DNA of 64,000 nucleotides from Otis tarda (Eukaryota; Chordata; Aves; Otidiformes; Otididae), in the NCBI GenBank assembly GCA_026413225.1, contig CM048591.1, forward strand, positions 46,025,803-46,089,802, in the 5' to 3' direction. Shown here piece by piece: positions 50,401 to 60,568 of this stretch (positions are counted from its first letter, which is position 1; each line of letters begins with the position of its first letter). The position numbers were made by a program, and so were the translations under genes. The notes beneath the pieces were generated by a model that was given only the letters and a program-made list of their open reading frames with translations, did no database searches and was not told the origin of the DNA.

Positions 50401-52866
50401 TAAACTTGCCTGATATTATATGTGTTGTTTCTGCTGTTTGCCTTTGTTCTGTGGAAACACATTAACCTACAGAGAGGAGAGTGCCTATTATTTAATAATG
50501 TTTAATATCAAAGATAATTTTCAGAAGTTATTTCTTGTTAACATTTTTTAATTGCAATTATAAGAATCTTTCATCTACAGTAGGAGCTACTGTACTTCTA
50601 CTTCAAGTGATTTCGTATTAATTGATTGTGAATTCCCAGCTGGTGAAGCAAACTGAACTATGACTACAATGGCTGCAGCTATTAATTCATTTTCTATGTT
50701 CAAAAGAAAGAAAAAAGAGAGTATTGATTATGTAACTGAAATTAGAAATTGACATGTTTTAGAATGCCTGAGAAGTTAATTAAATTTCCTTTTCAACATA
50801 CTCAAACAGCATGGGATTGCTTCCTGTGATGCTGTAAATTTTCCATTGCTTCTCACTTGGCTCTAAATAACTTTCCAGAAGAAGCATCAGAATCTTTAAT
50901 CCAATGTTGAATACATATTAAGAAAATGTCATGATTGTTCTCTAGGACAGAAATTTCACTTTGACAACAACTTTTGTAGATCATTCGGCTGCTGACAAGT
51001 ATCTCTCAAACATCTGGAAGGTTTTAATTAATTTCTATTCCCCAGAAAACAAAATTTAACAGAAAAAAAAAGTGCTGTTTTGTTATATGTTTTCCTTCAG
51101 AAAATAATTATTTAACTTTAGACTACAAAACAGTACATATGCAAAACATAAAGCATTTGTTTGAAATTTGTTGAGGGAAATATAAATATACTTCAGAATA
51201 TATTGTCTTGAGTGCTTGATTTTTCAAATATAATACATAATGTTTAATTTTTAGGGAAAGTAACATTGCCAGAATTTTTTTTTACAGCCTCTTACTGCTG
51301 GGAGCATTTAATTAATACCAGTTAAGTACTGCAGAACTGCAACACTCTTAGTTTTCAGGAACAACAGATGAGCAGGCAGACTTACAGATGGTATCTAGGT
51401 TCAGATTACTATTGTTCACTTAAAGCCATGCAGTATTGTAGAGCTGGAAACAAGAAGAGGTAGGATAAAGTAGTAACTAACTGAGTAACTACAGCCAGTA
51501 AAACACACTCTGATTCTGCTACAGGTTGATTGAATATCTGAACAGTACAGGCAGGGGCAAAAGCACGACGGGGAACAGAGCTTAAGATGGTGTAAAAACT
51601 TCCAGAAACATTTTTGCACAAACTATTAATGTTTTCCTGCAGCCTGCATTTGGGATAAAGTTTGTGATACACTCAAAAATTTTGGTCTAAGCAGAGTATT
51701 ATTATTGGATTTTTGTTATCCAGTACTTTACAGACAGGATACTTAAAAAAAAATCATAGAATGTTTAGAATAAAAACAGTGGCTAAAGTTTTTTTTCAAA
51801 TCATTAATTTTATCTCTACAGTATGTAGTATTTATAATAAGGAAGTCTAAGGAATTAATTTAAATCAAGATACTTTTCCTTGGATTTTTCTCCACAGGGA
51901 AGTTGTTACAGACAGTGGAACAGAATGTAGGAATATTTAAAGTAAAGCTTAGATTTAATCCTGCACCAAATCTTGGACAAAGACAACTGAGCATATAGGA
52001 ATCCTGGTAGTATAAGATGAGAGACATGATACGAAATAAGAAATATCATAGCCTAGAAAGCCAAATAATTTTTCCATTAGTTCATTTCTGTGCAATGTGT
52101 CCTTGGGCTAGACTTTATTTCCATTAATGACAGATTTAAACTGGCATGCCTCGTACCAGTTACTCATATGCTAGGCACTGAACTGAAATCACTCTTAATT
52201 TCATAGCCGTAAAATAACTTTCATAGATTAAACAAGAGTTTTATTAAACAAGTGCTGTTTGAGAATATGTATCTAATGAACCATTAGTCCTCAGTGCTTT
52301 ACAGAATACTCTTAATCAGTAGATCCTAGAACAAAGGTCTTCTTCTAATGAAGATCTGAAATATTGCAAGTACTGCTACACAGCAAAAGATACAAAAATT
52401 GAAGTAGATGTAGATGTAAGAATTAAATTAGTTTAAATTTAGGAAGAATTACCCTGTTTTTAAACATAGTTACCTTAAATTACTTTCTATGCAGCACAAA
52501 TTACTAGTCATATTGAATAGAAGGAGGGAGAGAATTAATTGAAAGGAAAGAAAATGTGACTTATTATATGAATAGAAAAAACTGAATTCTCAATGTACTT
52601 GAAGAATATGTTGAAGATACAATACTTTTAAATATAAAGCTAACCTCTTTGTATTGATACTGAGTCTAATTTCCTTTAGTAATTTAATCTCTATCATTAA
52701 GATAAATTATGAAAAATTAGATCCATACTAAAAGGACATACCAATAAAAATATTGGTAGATAAGTATAAAAAAGAACTGGAAAAATGTGATCATGAAGTA
52801 AAAAGAATTATATTTATCCTTTCAACGTGTCTTGTAATAAACACAGACTGTTTGGTTTCTTAATAG
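41479..52866. other. Unassigned AT-rich region (11 kb)
   Basis: No gene, CR1 or LTR recognised. It contains a 24-bp direct tandem duplication at 42,326-42,369 and T-runs near 42,261, 46,965 and 48,557. The stretch at 49,950-50,950 has a motif-rich look that may be conserved non-coding sequence (see findings). Confidence 0.45.
42326..42369. repeat. 24-bp tandem duplication
   Basis: ATTTAATGTTAAACTATAAA starts at 42,326 and again at 42,350; the second copy is nearly complete. A simple local duplication. Confidence 0.85.
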
Positions 52867-52909
52867 TTTATTAAAATCTTTGTATTCAAGTGTTCAGAAT
52901 ATCTTTATT
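52867..52909 (-). terminator. Two AATAAA signals downstream of the candidate exon
   Basis: Minus-strand AATAAA at 52,904-52,909 and 52,867-52,872, about 123 and 160 bp after the stop codon of the 27-codon frame. In AT-rich DNA such hexamers are frequent, so they support an mRNA 3' end only weakly. Confidence 0.25.
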
Positions 52910-53031
52910 AAAGAACTCCTTGAAAAGGTCAAAACTAGGCTTCTAAACATTTGTGAGAGTATTTACTGAGTTAGAGGGGATGTTGTATATGATAGAATGG
53001 CTAGTAGGAAAGAAACACTCATTATTGCACC

Positions 53032-53115
53032 TTAAGGAGGAAAGCCCTGGTTTGTCTCATCTACGTGGTCATAACCAGTACTGCTACTGTTACTCTCATC
53101 TTCTAGGTCAGTCAT
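53032..53115 (-). CDS. Candidate 3'-terminal coding exon (unassigned)
   Basis: On the minus strand, 27 codons from ATG (53,113-53,115) to TAA (53,032-53,034) read MTDLEDESNSSSTGYDHVDE and then TNQGFPP. The frame stays open about 19 codons further upstream, but that part is AT-rich and looks intronic. The composition (acidic, serine-rich, hydrophilic, balanced codons) is unlike translated neighbouring DNA and like the tail of a real protein. A splice acceptor could be the AG just before CAAATGACTG (context TGTACTTGTTAAG), which is plausible but weak. Two AATAAA signals follow. I do not recognise the protein. No partner exon was identified, so this may be a chance frame. Confidence 0.25.
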   Translation of the reverse strand: MTDLEDESNSSSTGYDHVDETNQGFPP

Positions 53116-56100
53116 TTGCTTAACAAGTACATAAATGATTATATATTCGCTTATTAAAATATTTACATTTTAAGCATGAATCATTGGAGACTCCAACTTC
53201 TCTAAATATCTTAATCATATTTTAAAAATTTAATTTTGTTTTGACAGGATTCAAGAATCAATTGTATTTTCCCTTTTGGTCTGTTACTCAGAGATACTCT
53301 TCAGTGTCTTCAGGTAAGGATTAATCCCGTGCATATATCAGAATTTATTAATTATATGATGCATGGATTGTATAAATGTTTTATTTTATAAGATCATGCC
53401 TTCTCCGTGCATTTTAATAAGCATATCTTATAACTTTGCCGCTAACCATATACTTTTTTTTAAGTATGTCTAAACTACGATTTTATCAAAATGCTAGTGG
53501 GTAAGCATATTACTATGTGTGAACAATCCAGACTGTGGATAATTTGAAACATATTTAGACGTAAATGATTGATAGAGGTCTGTCAAAAAAAAAAAAGACG
53601 AATAAAAAGAGGAATGCAACATCACTGAAAAGAAATGAAAAAAAAAGTGCAACATTGAGCATGTGTGTCTTGAAAACATCTCACCAATGATGGTATTCTT
53701 ATGAAGCTAGAACATCTTAAAGACTTACGTTAGAAAGATTTAAAATAGCTTGAACTGCTTTCTTTATGAATTTGATACACTTTACCAACTATAGCAGCCC
53801 TTCCTGAGCAGGACTTTGGCCCTGATATTTTGGAAATTCTGTTCTGAAAGAGTCTGAGCTTTTTTTTTTGTTACCGTGTGTGGTTTTTTTTTTTTTCTGA
53901 AGAAATTCTGACCTTATTTTGTTACTATGTGTTTTCACGCTTGGAAGATGTCTGGTTAGGGTCATCATGTGATATTGGAACAACTACTTTGCCTAGCTGC
54001 ATGTATTCTTTAAACTTAGCAGAGAATCAGTGTAGGTCACTTATCAGAAGAAAACACTCTTAACCTACCCTTAAAAAAAAAATAGAGAGAAAAAAAATAT
54101 TTGTTGTGTTTTGATTTTCCTATCAAAAGTGTATATATATTCAGGGAACTATTTGTTGAATTTGTTTGAAATGCTCGGATTGATTTTGGTTACTTACTGT
54201 TTTACAAGGACAGAGTACATATTTTTGTAACAAAGAAAGAGCAAAGAAACTTATACCCCTAACAGCCGTTTAAACCCGAGAACTATTGCATTTACAATGC
54301 AACAGACAATATTTTTTTTTCTCAGTACTACTATATTACAAAAGCAGTTTTCCTAGGCTAGTATTCTCTTCTGTACTTGTACTGGTCCTCAAGGCATGCA
54401 TCTTTGATGATGATGAAATAATAATATTTATAAAGCAGTATACAGTAAGTGTACAAGTTTGCTGCTATTTATATTTGTTCTTCCATGCATAACTGCAAAG
54501 CTAATTGGATTAATTTCTTTTTTTCCCACACTCCACAAGTACATTGTTTCTACCTTTATGGCATGGGTTCTGCAAGGAATTCTACATTCTTTTTTGTGTG
54601 TGTCATCACAAAGTTTTCATACAGTTAGGGAGTATTGGCAAAACTTCATGTCTGTTTGTAAAGTTAATAGAAACAATATTTTTATTGCGACAGTTGTTGA
54701 CACGGCTATTACTTTTTCACTAGGCTGGGTTTAAGGCAGGTTATTTTCTCCCAGTGCTAAGCAGATGGCTACACAGTAAAATTGCATATTACTGAAATTA
54801 TGGCCTTTGAAATCCAGAAAAGACCTCAGAAAATAGCAAAAAATGGTAGAGTATGTATGCTAACATTTGTACACATGATGACATAATTACAGAATTCTGG
54901 ATATATGGTTATAAAACAATACAATTTTATTAATAAGAACACTGTCTTATGTAGTGCCTTTCAAATAAAACACCAATGTCTAGACCAACTGTCAAATTCT
55001 AAGTAACATACAGGTATGCTGTATAGCCAGATACCACAATTACTGATATACAGCGATAAAGAGGAGGAAGGTTCATGATCTTCTCCTGAAATGATTTTTC
55101 CACAAATCAGTCAATATTTTATGTACATTAAGCACAAGATTCTCTGCCTCCTGTTTTTTTTTTCTGTTCTCAGTTTTATTTCCAAACCCTACTGCCTTTT
55201 CAGATATTCTCTGTCTTGTAATGTACTCCACTATTTTTTAATAATCTTTCTTTTCAAATCTATCGTATTTTCAGGGTTCTCCCGATTTCAAGGAGTAAGG
55301 TATAACGTACAAAATATATCTAAAGAGGAAATTCAATACTCTTACCAGACCAAAATATTTAATAATTGTAACATCATAATATAAAACGTATTGATTAGTT
55401 CTGTATCAATTGCCAGAATGCTAATGGCAATGTTCTATTTTTGGAGCTTTACTGGAATACTGTTGGCATACACACATACTACACAGTAAAAAAAATAAAA
55501 AAAATAATAAAAAAAAATCTATGAACAGTGACAACAATATCAATATTTCAGGAATGTTTTATTCTATTCTGTCTTGAGCAGGAAAAATCAACAGCAGTTT
55601 AATAGTATTCTACATTTTCGTATCTTCTTAGTTTTTCTCTTAGGTCATTATAAATAAGAACACACGAGCTAATGACCTTAAATTGGAAGAAATGCAATTA
55701 AGTTCAGATATTTCAACCAATTTTCCAATAAGAAGGTAGCTGAGCATGTGGACAGGATGCTAGAAGGGTGCAAGGAAGATCCATGCTTTTAACACAAGCA
55801 CCTGCCCTGCAGGTTATTGATGGATTTGAGTCTACTTCAGAAGAGGAAGGGAGGAGTGTGCTTTTACAAGGTAAAATTTTACGTATAACTTTACCATTGT
55901 AGAGTATATTTTGCGTGGTAGAAGTATATTTAACATATGTTTAAAATATTGCACTATATAGTACACTACTACCATCCAAAAAAAAAAAAATTTTGGTAAG
56001 GAAATAAATTTAGGGACATATTGGGGTGAAAAATAGAAGGGATACCCAGAGCAACGACTAAGGATTATGTGAGTTCCAGAAGTGCTTTCTAACTTAAATT

Positions 56101-56319
56101 ATTCCATGATCCTCCACTAAGATAAGATTTCTTTTAACTCTAAATGATTTTTAAACTCTTCAAAACAGAGGACAGTTCCAATATCAGGGAAAATAGTGAC
56201 TGAAGGATATATACTTTGGCTACTATAGCTACTTACGGCTCACGAAATGTAATTCCTTCGAAAGCTGTTATAGGTCATTTATGGCTTTAGTTCCTTTATA
56301 GCATAATAGGCCTTTCATA
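53116..56319. other. Unassigned AT-rich region
   Basis: No repeat family recognised. On the plus strand 53,248-53,313 is bounded by good splice-site look-alikes (TTTTGTTTTGACAG before, CAG|GTAAGG after), is 66 bp long and is open in all three frames, but it has no identifiable product. A-rich runs occur at 53,586 and 55,490-55,520. Confidence 0.4.
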
Positions 56320-56393
56320 CAAAAACAAAAACAACAACAAAAAAAACCCCAAAACAACAACAAAAAAAACCCCAAAAAAATACAAACACAACC
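56320..56393. repeat. A-rich low-complexity tract with a 23-bp duplication
   Basis: (CAA)n and A runs, with two copies of ACAACAACAAAAAAAACCCC spaced 23 bp apart. Confidence 0.85.
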
Positions 56394-56737
56394 TCACTCC
56401 AGTGTCTCATATTTCTTTCTTCTATTAATTTTAAAACTCTTTTTGGGGCTATGTACAATTCTCAGGTGAATTTTTTGGCCTTCTAGCAAATACAATCTCT
56501 TTTCTGATTCAGTTTCATGTGCTTACTCTCTATGAAAATTTCAAGATTGTTTTCATACTCAGTTTAAGCTTCATAAAGTACAAAGTATACATTTTAAAAA
56601 GCTTTCAATTATTTTTATTGTGTATTTTACCTGGGATCATTTGAGGAACATTACTTTTCTTCTTTAAAAAGAAATCTGTAACATTAAATTTTGATAATAA
56701 AGGTAGCAATTGATAGTAATGAATACTTAATTTTTAC

Positions 56738-56811
56738 TGTGCTTTGAGCAAGGAGGTTGCACTAGACAATCTCCAGAAGTCCCTTTCAACTTCAAGAATT
56801 CTATGATTTTA
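56738..56811 (+). mobile_element. Short CR1 3' end, plus strand
   Basis: It reads TGTGCTTTGAGCAAGGAGG, TTGCACTAGACAATCTCC, AGAAGTCCCTTTCAAC and AATTCTATGATTTT, a diverged form of the CR1 3' UTR and tail. It is only about 74 bp long. It faces the next element tail to tail across a 22-bp AGACT/CTAGA-rich spacer. Confidence 0.75.
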
Positions 56812-56833
56812 CAGACTAGACTAGACTAAACTA

Positions 56834-57230
56834 GTTCAGTTGGAAGGGACCTACAAAAATCATCTAGTCCAACTGCATCACCAATTCGGGACTGACCAAA
56901 TGTTAAAGTACATTATTAAAGGTGTGGTTAAATGCCTCTTTTTAAGGCAATGACAGGCATGGGGCATGCACCATCTCTCTGGTGAGAGAGAAGACACCAG
57001 TAACCCCCACCTCCACTGCCCCCTTGAGGAAGTGGAAGACTGCAATGAGGTCACCCCTCAGCCTTCTCTTCTCCAAGCTGAACAAACTAAGTGACTGGAG
57101 CCACTCCTTCTAAGTCTTGACCTCAAGACCTTTCACTGTCTTGGTCACCCTCCACTGGATACACTCTAATGATTTGATATCCTTCTTCTATTGAGGTGCC
57201 CAAAACTGCACGCAGTACTTGAGGTAGGGC
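56834..57230 (-). mobile_element. Old CR1 fragment, minus strand
   Basis: The left end is the reversed CR1 3' UTR (TTCAGTTGGAAGGGACCTAC, ATCATCTAGTCCAACTGC). It continues to CACTGCCCCCTTGAGG, CTTCTCTTCTCCAAGCTG and GCCCAAAACTGCACGCAG, the reversed end of ORF2. No long open frame remains. It belongs to an older subfamily than the 40.4-kb copy. Confidence 0.88.
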
Positions 57231-58386
57231 TTCTTTCTTCCATTTGAACCTGTTCATTCATTAAAATCTTGTTCCTTTCATAAAGTCGTATGGAATTTCA
57301 AAGACATTTTGAAAAAGGAGGAGGTAAATATTGTGAGGTTTGTTTGGTAATTTTTTGTTTTTGTTGTAATTTAAGCCTTAATATCAAGGTATCTAATTTA
57401 ACAAAGATCAGATTAAATACCTGTACAAGTGAAAATTATATACACAGTTTGTCAGGTAGAAAAATGAAGATGTTGACAACTTCTTATTTAGAAGAATAAA
57501 AAAAAAACTATTTGCCTCAGCATGTAGTTTGCATATACATGTAAACTTGCAGTATATCTGTAGCAGTTATCATGCAACTTTTATCAACTGGTGTCATTGC
57601 TACCCTCCTCATAGATGGTGTGCTCTTGATTCTTATAAAGAAAGCACAGTGTCTCTTCTTCATGCATTCCTGTTTATTTTTGTATTTTTTAAAATCTGAG
57701 TCTCCAGCAGAGCTGCTAGAGCTCAGAGGATGAACCATCTGAAACAAAATTTCCATAAGGCCTAAGTATCTAGGCATTAGTTTTAATCTTGTTCTCAGAG
57801 TCTGCAATTTATGTAATTACCTGTACTTATCATAAAAACGTCTTTTCTGAATGGTTCAGACAACTGTCTACTTTTCATGTTTCCAAATAAGAACAACATT
57901 AAAACTAACGCTTTATTCAGCTTCTAAAAGACAAAAATGGGAAGAAAACTGTTCTTATTCATTCCCTTTTGTTAAAACTAATAAGCCTGAGATATTTTAT
58001 TCTACAAATTACATCTGCCTTGATCATTACCTTTAATAGCAAATGCAAGACTGATTTTTTTTATCCCTTTGGAAGACTAAATAAAACAAAGGATCATGCA
58101 CAGTGTAATAGTCATAACTATGAAGAAAGAAAAACAGCAATCATTGTAGAGTGGTAGTTTAACAGTTGTTGACATTAAATATTGTGTGCTTGGTAACAGT
58201 TTTCAGAGCCATAACCAAGATTCTGCTAATTTTGACTTGCAAGAAAAATGTGTTCCATCCCTTGCAAAACTTCCTTTTCTGTGTTAAGCAGAAGTCAGCA
58301 AAGTAGAGCTAGAGTATAGTAATGTAAGTATTATTGACATAGGAGGAACTGTCAGTTCTCTCTGTCCAACCAAGCCTTTCTCCTTA
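57231..58386. other. Unassigned AT-rich region
   Basis: Nothing recognised. Confidence 0.5.
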
Positions 58387-58982
58387 TGTTAAGTTGACCC
58401 CAGCCAGGAGCTAAACCTCCATCCAGTTTTTTGCTGACTCCCTCTCAGTGGGATAGGGGCCAGAATTGGAAGAGTAAAAGCTAAAAATCTGCGAGTTGAG
58501 ATAAAGACAGTTTTATAGGCAAAGTAAAGCTCTGTGTGCAAGCAAAGAAAAATAATTAATTCAACACGTCCCATCAGCAGGCAGATGTCCAGCCACTCCC
58601 TGGGAAGCAGGGCCTCAGTGCTCATAGCAGTTACTTGGGAAGACAAATACCATAACCACAAGCATCCACCTTCCTCCTCCTTTCCCCAAGATTTTATGGC
58701 TTAACATGATGTCATATGGTATGGGATAACTCTTTGCTCATTTCAGGTCAGCTGTCCCAGTTGTGTTCCCTCTCAACCTCTTGCCTCTACCCAGCCTACT
58801 CACTGAATAGGCAGAGAGGGAAAACAAACAAACAAAACCCAAAAGAAAATGTTGATACTGTGCCAGCACTACTCAGCAATTGCTAAAACACCTGTATGTT
58901 ATCAACACTGTGAATCTCAGGGGTGACCACTACAGATGGGGCTGCTAGCAGCTGATACCGACTGGCATGAGTTGTTGTGACA
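58387..58982 (-). mobile_element. Diverged ERVL-type solo LTR
   Basis: The plus strand begins TGTTAAGTTGACCCCAGCC, a worn form of TGTCGTGGTTTAACCCCAGCC (LTR 3' end in reverse). It continues with the reverse of the usual ERVL LTR blocks: GTTGAGATAAAGACAG, ATAGGCAAAGTAAAG, CCCTGGGAAGCAGGGC, GTCATATGGTATGGGATAAC, GTCAGCTGTCCCAG and CTCAGCAATTGCTAAAACA. It is similar in block order to the 12.2-kb LTR. The right boundary is uncertain: matching becomes poor after about 58,920, and I see no target-site duplication. The 90-codon frame inside is chance. Confidence 0.7.
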
Positions 58983-60200
58983 CGTGAAGCTTATCTGCTG
59001 CTCTGGCTGTGGCTCACAACAAGCCCTACTGGAAGGTTCTCACATGCTAGCAGCTGTCACAATAACTGACAGGTTGCTTGTGCTCATGGTACAACTCTTT
59101 TCTTATAGCCTAGCTATTGTATCCTCTGCAACACTAAAGTCAACTTTTCCTAAGCTGGCTCCAGGGCCTTCTGAATTCTGTGCAAAGTGATTTGTTTTTT
59201 TTTTTTTTAAATATTCCATACTTATGTTCTTTTTTTTACACACTTACGTGTCAAGTGCTTAATTCTTCTTATTTCTTTCTTTCTTCTTGGTACTCCAATA
59301 TGGCTTCCTTAGATCTCCTGTTGAAGGACATACAAAATTATTCTGCATTTTGATAATTCATGATAAATGACATTTGGTCAGCTACCATATCTATTGCATC
59401 TGAGCATCTGGAGAGTTCTGTACACCTTTCAAAAGACCTGTAGTCAGCACTTGACAATGGAGATGAAGCAAAAGTGTAAAAAGAGCTGCCTTTAGTTTAC
59501 GCAAAGAGATTCTCTGTATGTAATCTTTTTCATATTTTTCTCTTTTTCAAAACGCAACTGGGCTATTATAGATACAGTAAAAGAGTGTTCTTCTAGATTT
59601 CAGAAAACTGAACAAGTAATAAGCTGACGATTTTCTCTGTAGTGCCCATTTTTTTCCTTCAGATTTCAATTAATTGTTTTCTGGATTTGGACTTATTATT
59701 ATTTCTTTTTATCTTTTGTTAATAGTGGATATTTCAGGAATTTGACTTTCGCATCTTGATCTTCCTATTGTTTTTTACGCTTATCCTAAACGTCTTTTCC
59801 AAGGCACAAGTGTTAATTTTCCAAAATAAGACTTTTATTGTGTAAGTGGTTGCCCAGCTGCATGATTAAACAGTCTTTAACTAAGACCTTATGGTTTAAC
59901 CACTTACTAGCTTTTTGTACTTTCTACTGGGAGGTGATGCTTTATTTTATCTTCCTCTATTGTCAACTTAAACACTTCCAGTATTTCCTATATTTGTTCT
60001 CTTCAAGCTGCAGTCCCATGTGAAAAAGAAAAGGACTGCGTATTAAAATGCAACTAGTAACATTAATCAGTAAAAGATTAAATATCTGAAAAGGATGTTA
60101 AAATTATTACTAAAAGAGGCATTTTAAAATTAAAGTATGCCTAAAATAGTGCTTAACCCCCTTCTTCCCAAACTCCTGGCCTATTATTTTAAGATGTGCG
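58983..60200. other. Unassigned AT-rich region
   Basis: Nothing recognised apart from a T-run near 59,194-59,208. Confidence 0.5.
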
Positions 60201-60568
60201 TTCAACCTGGAGAAGAGAAGGCTCCGGGGAGACCTTGTAGCTCCCAAGGGGGGCCTACAGGAAAGAAGAGGAGAGACTGTTCAGTATGGCCTGTTGCAAT
60301 AGGACAAGGGCTAGTGGTTTTACACTCAAAAAAGAGTAGATTCAGACTAAGGAAGAAATTTTGTACAATGAGAGTGGTGCAACACTGGAACAGGTTGCCC
60401 AGAGAGGTGGCAGTTGCTCCATCCCTGGAAACATTCAAGGCCAGGTTGGACAGGGCTCTGAGCAATCTTATCTAGTTGAAGATGTCCCTGCTCCTTGCAG
60501 GGGGCTTGGACTAGATGGCCTTTAAAAGTCTCTTCCAATCCTAACTATTTATGAATCTATGATTCTGA
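60201..60568 (+). mobile_element. CR1 3' fragment, plus strand
   Basis: It starts at TTCAACCTGGAGAAGAGAAG, includes the ORF2 C-terminal segment ('VVQHWNRLPREVAVAPSLET', stop at 60,473-60,475), the 3' UTR GATGTCCCTGCTCCTTGCAG, and a short tail TATGAATCTATGATTCTG. It is strongly 5'-truncated (about 370 bp). An internal stretch near 60,240 is altered relative to the other copies. Confidence 0.92.

Noticed and set aside
51751-51775. ATCATAGAATGTTTAG, resembling a reversed CR1 tail
   Set aside because: Only about 16 bp match and no adjoining CR1 3' UTR.
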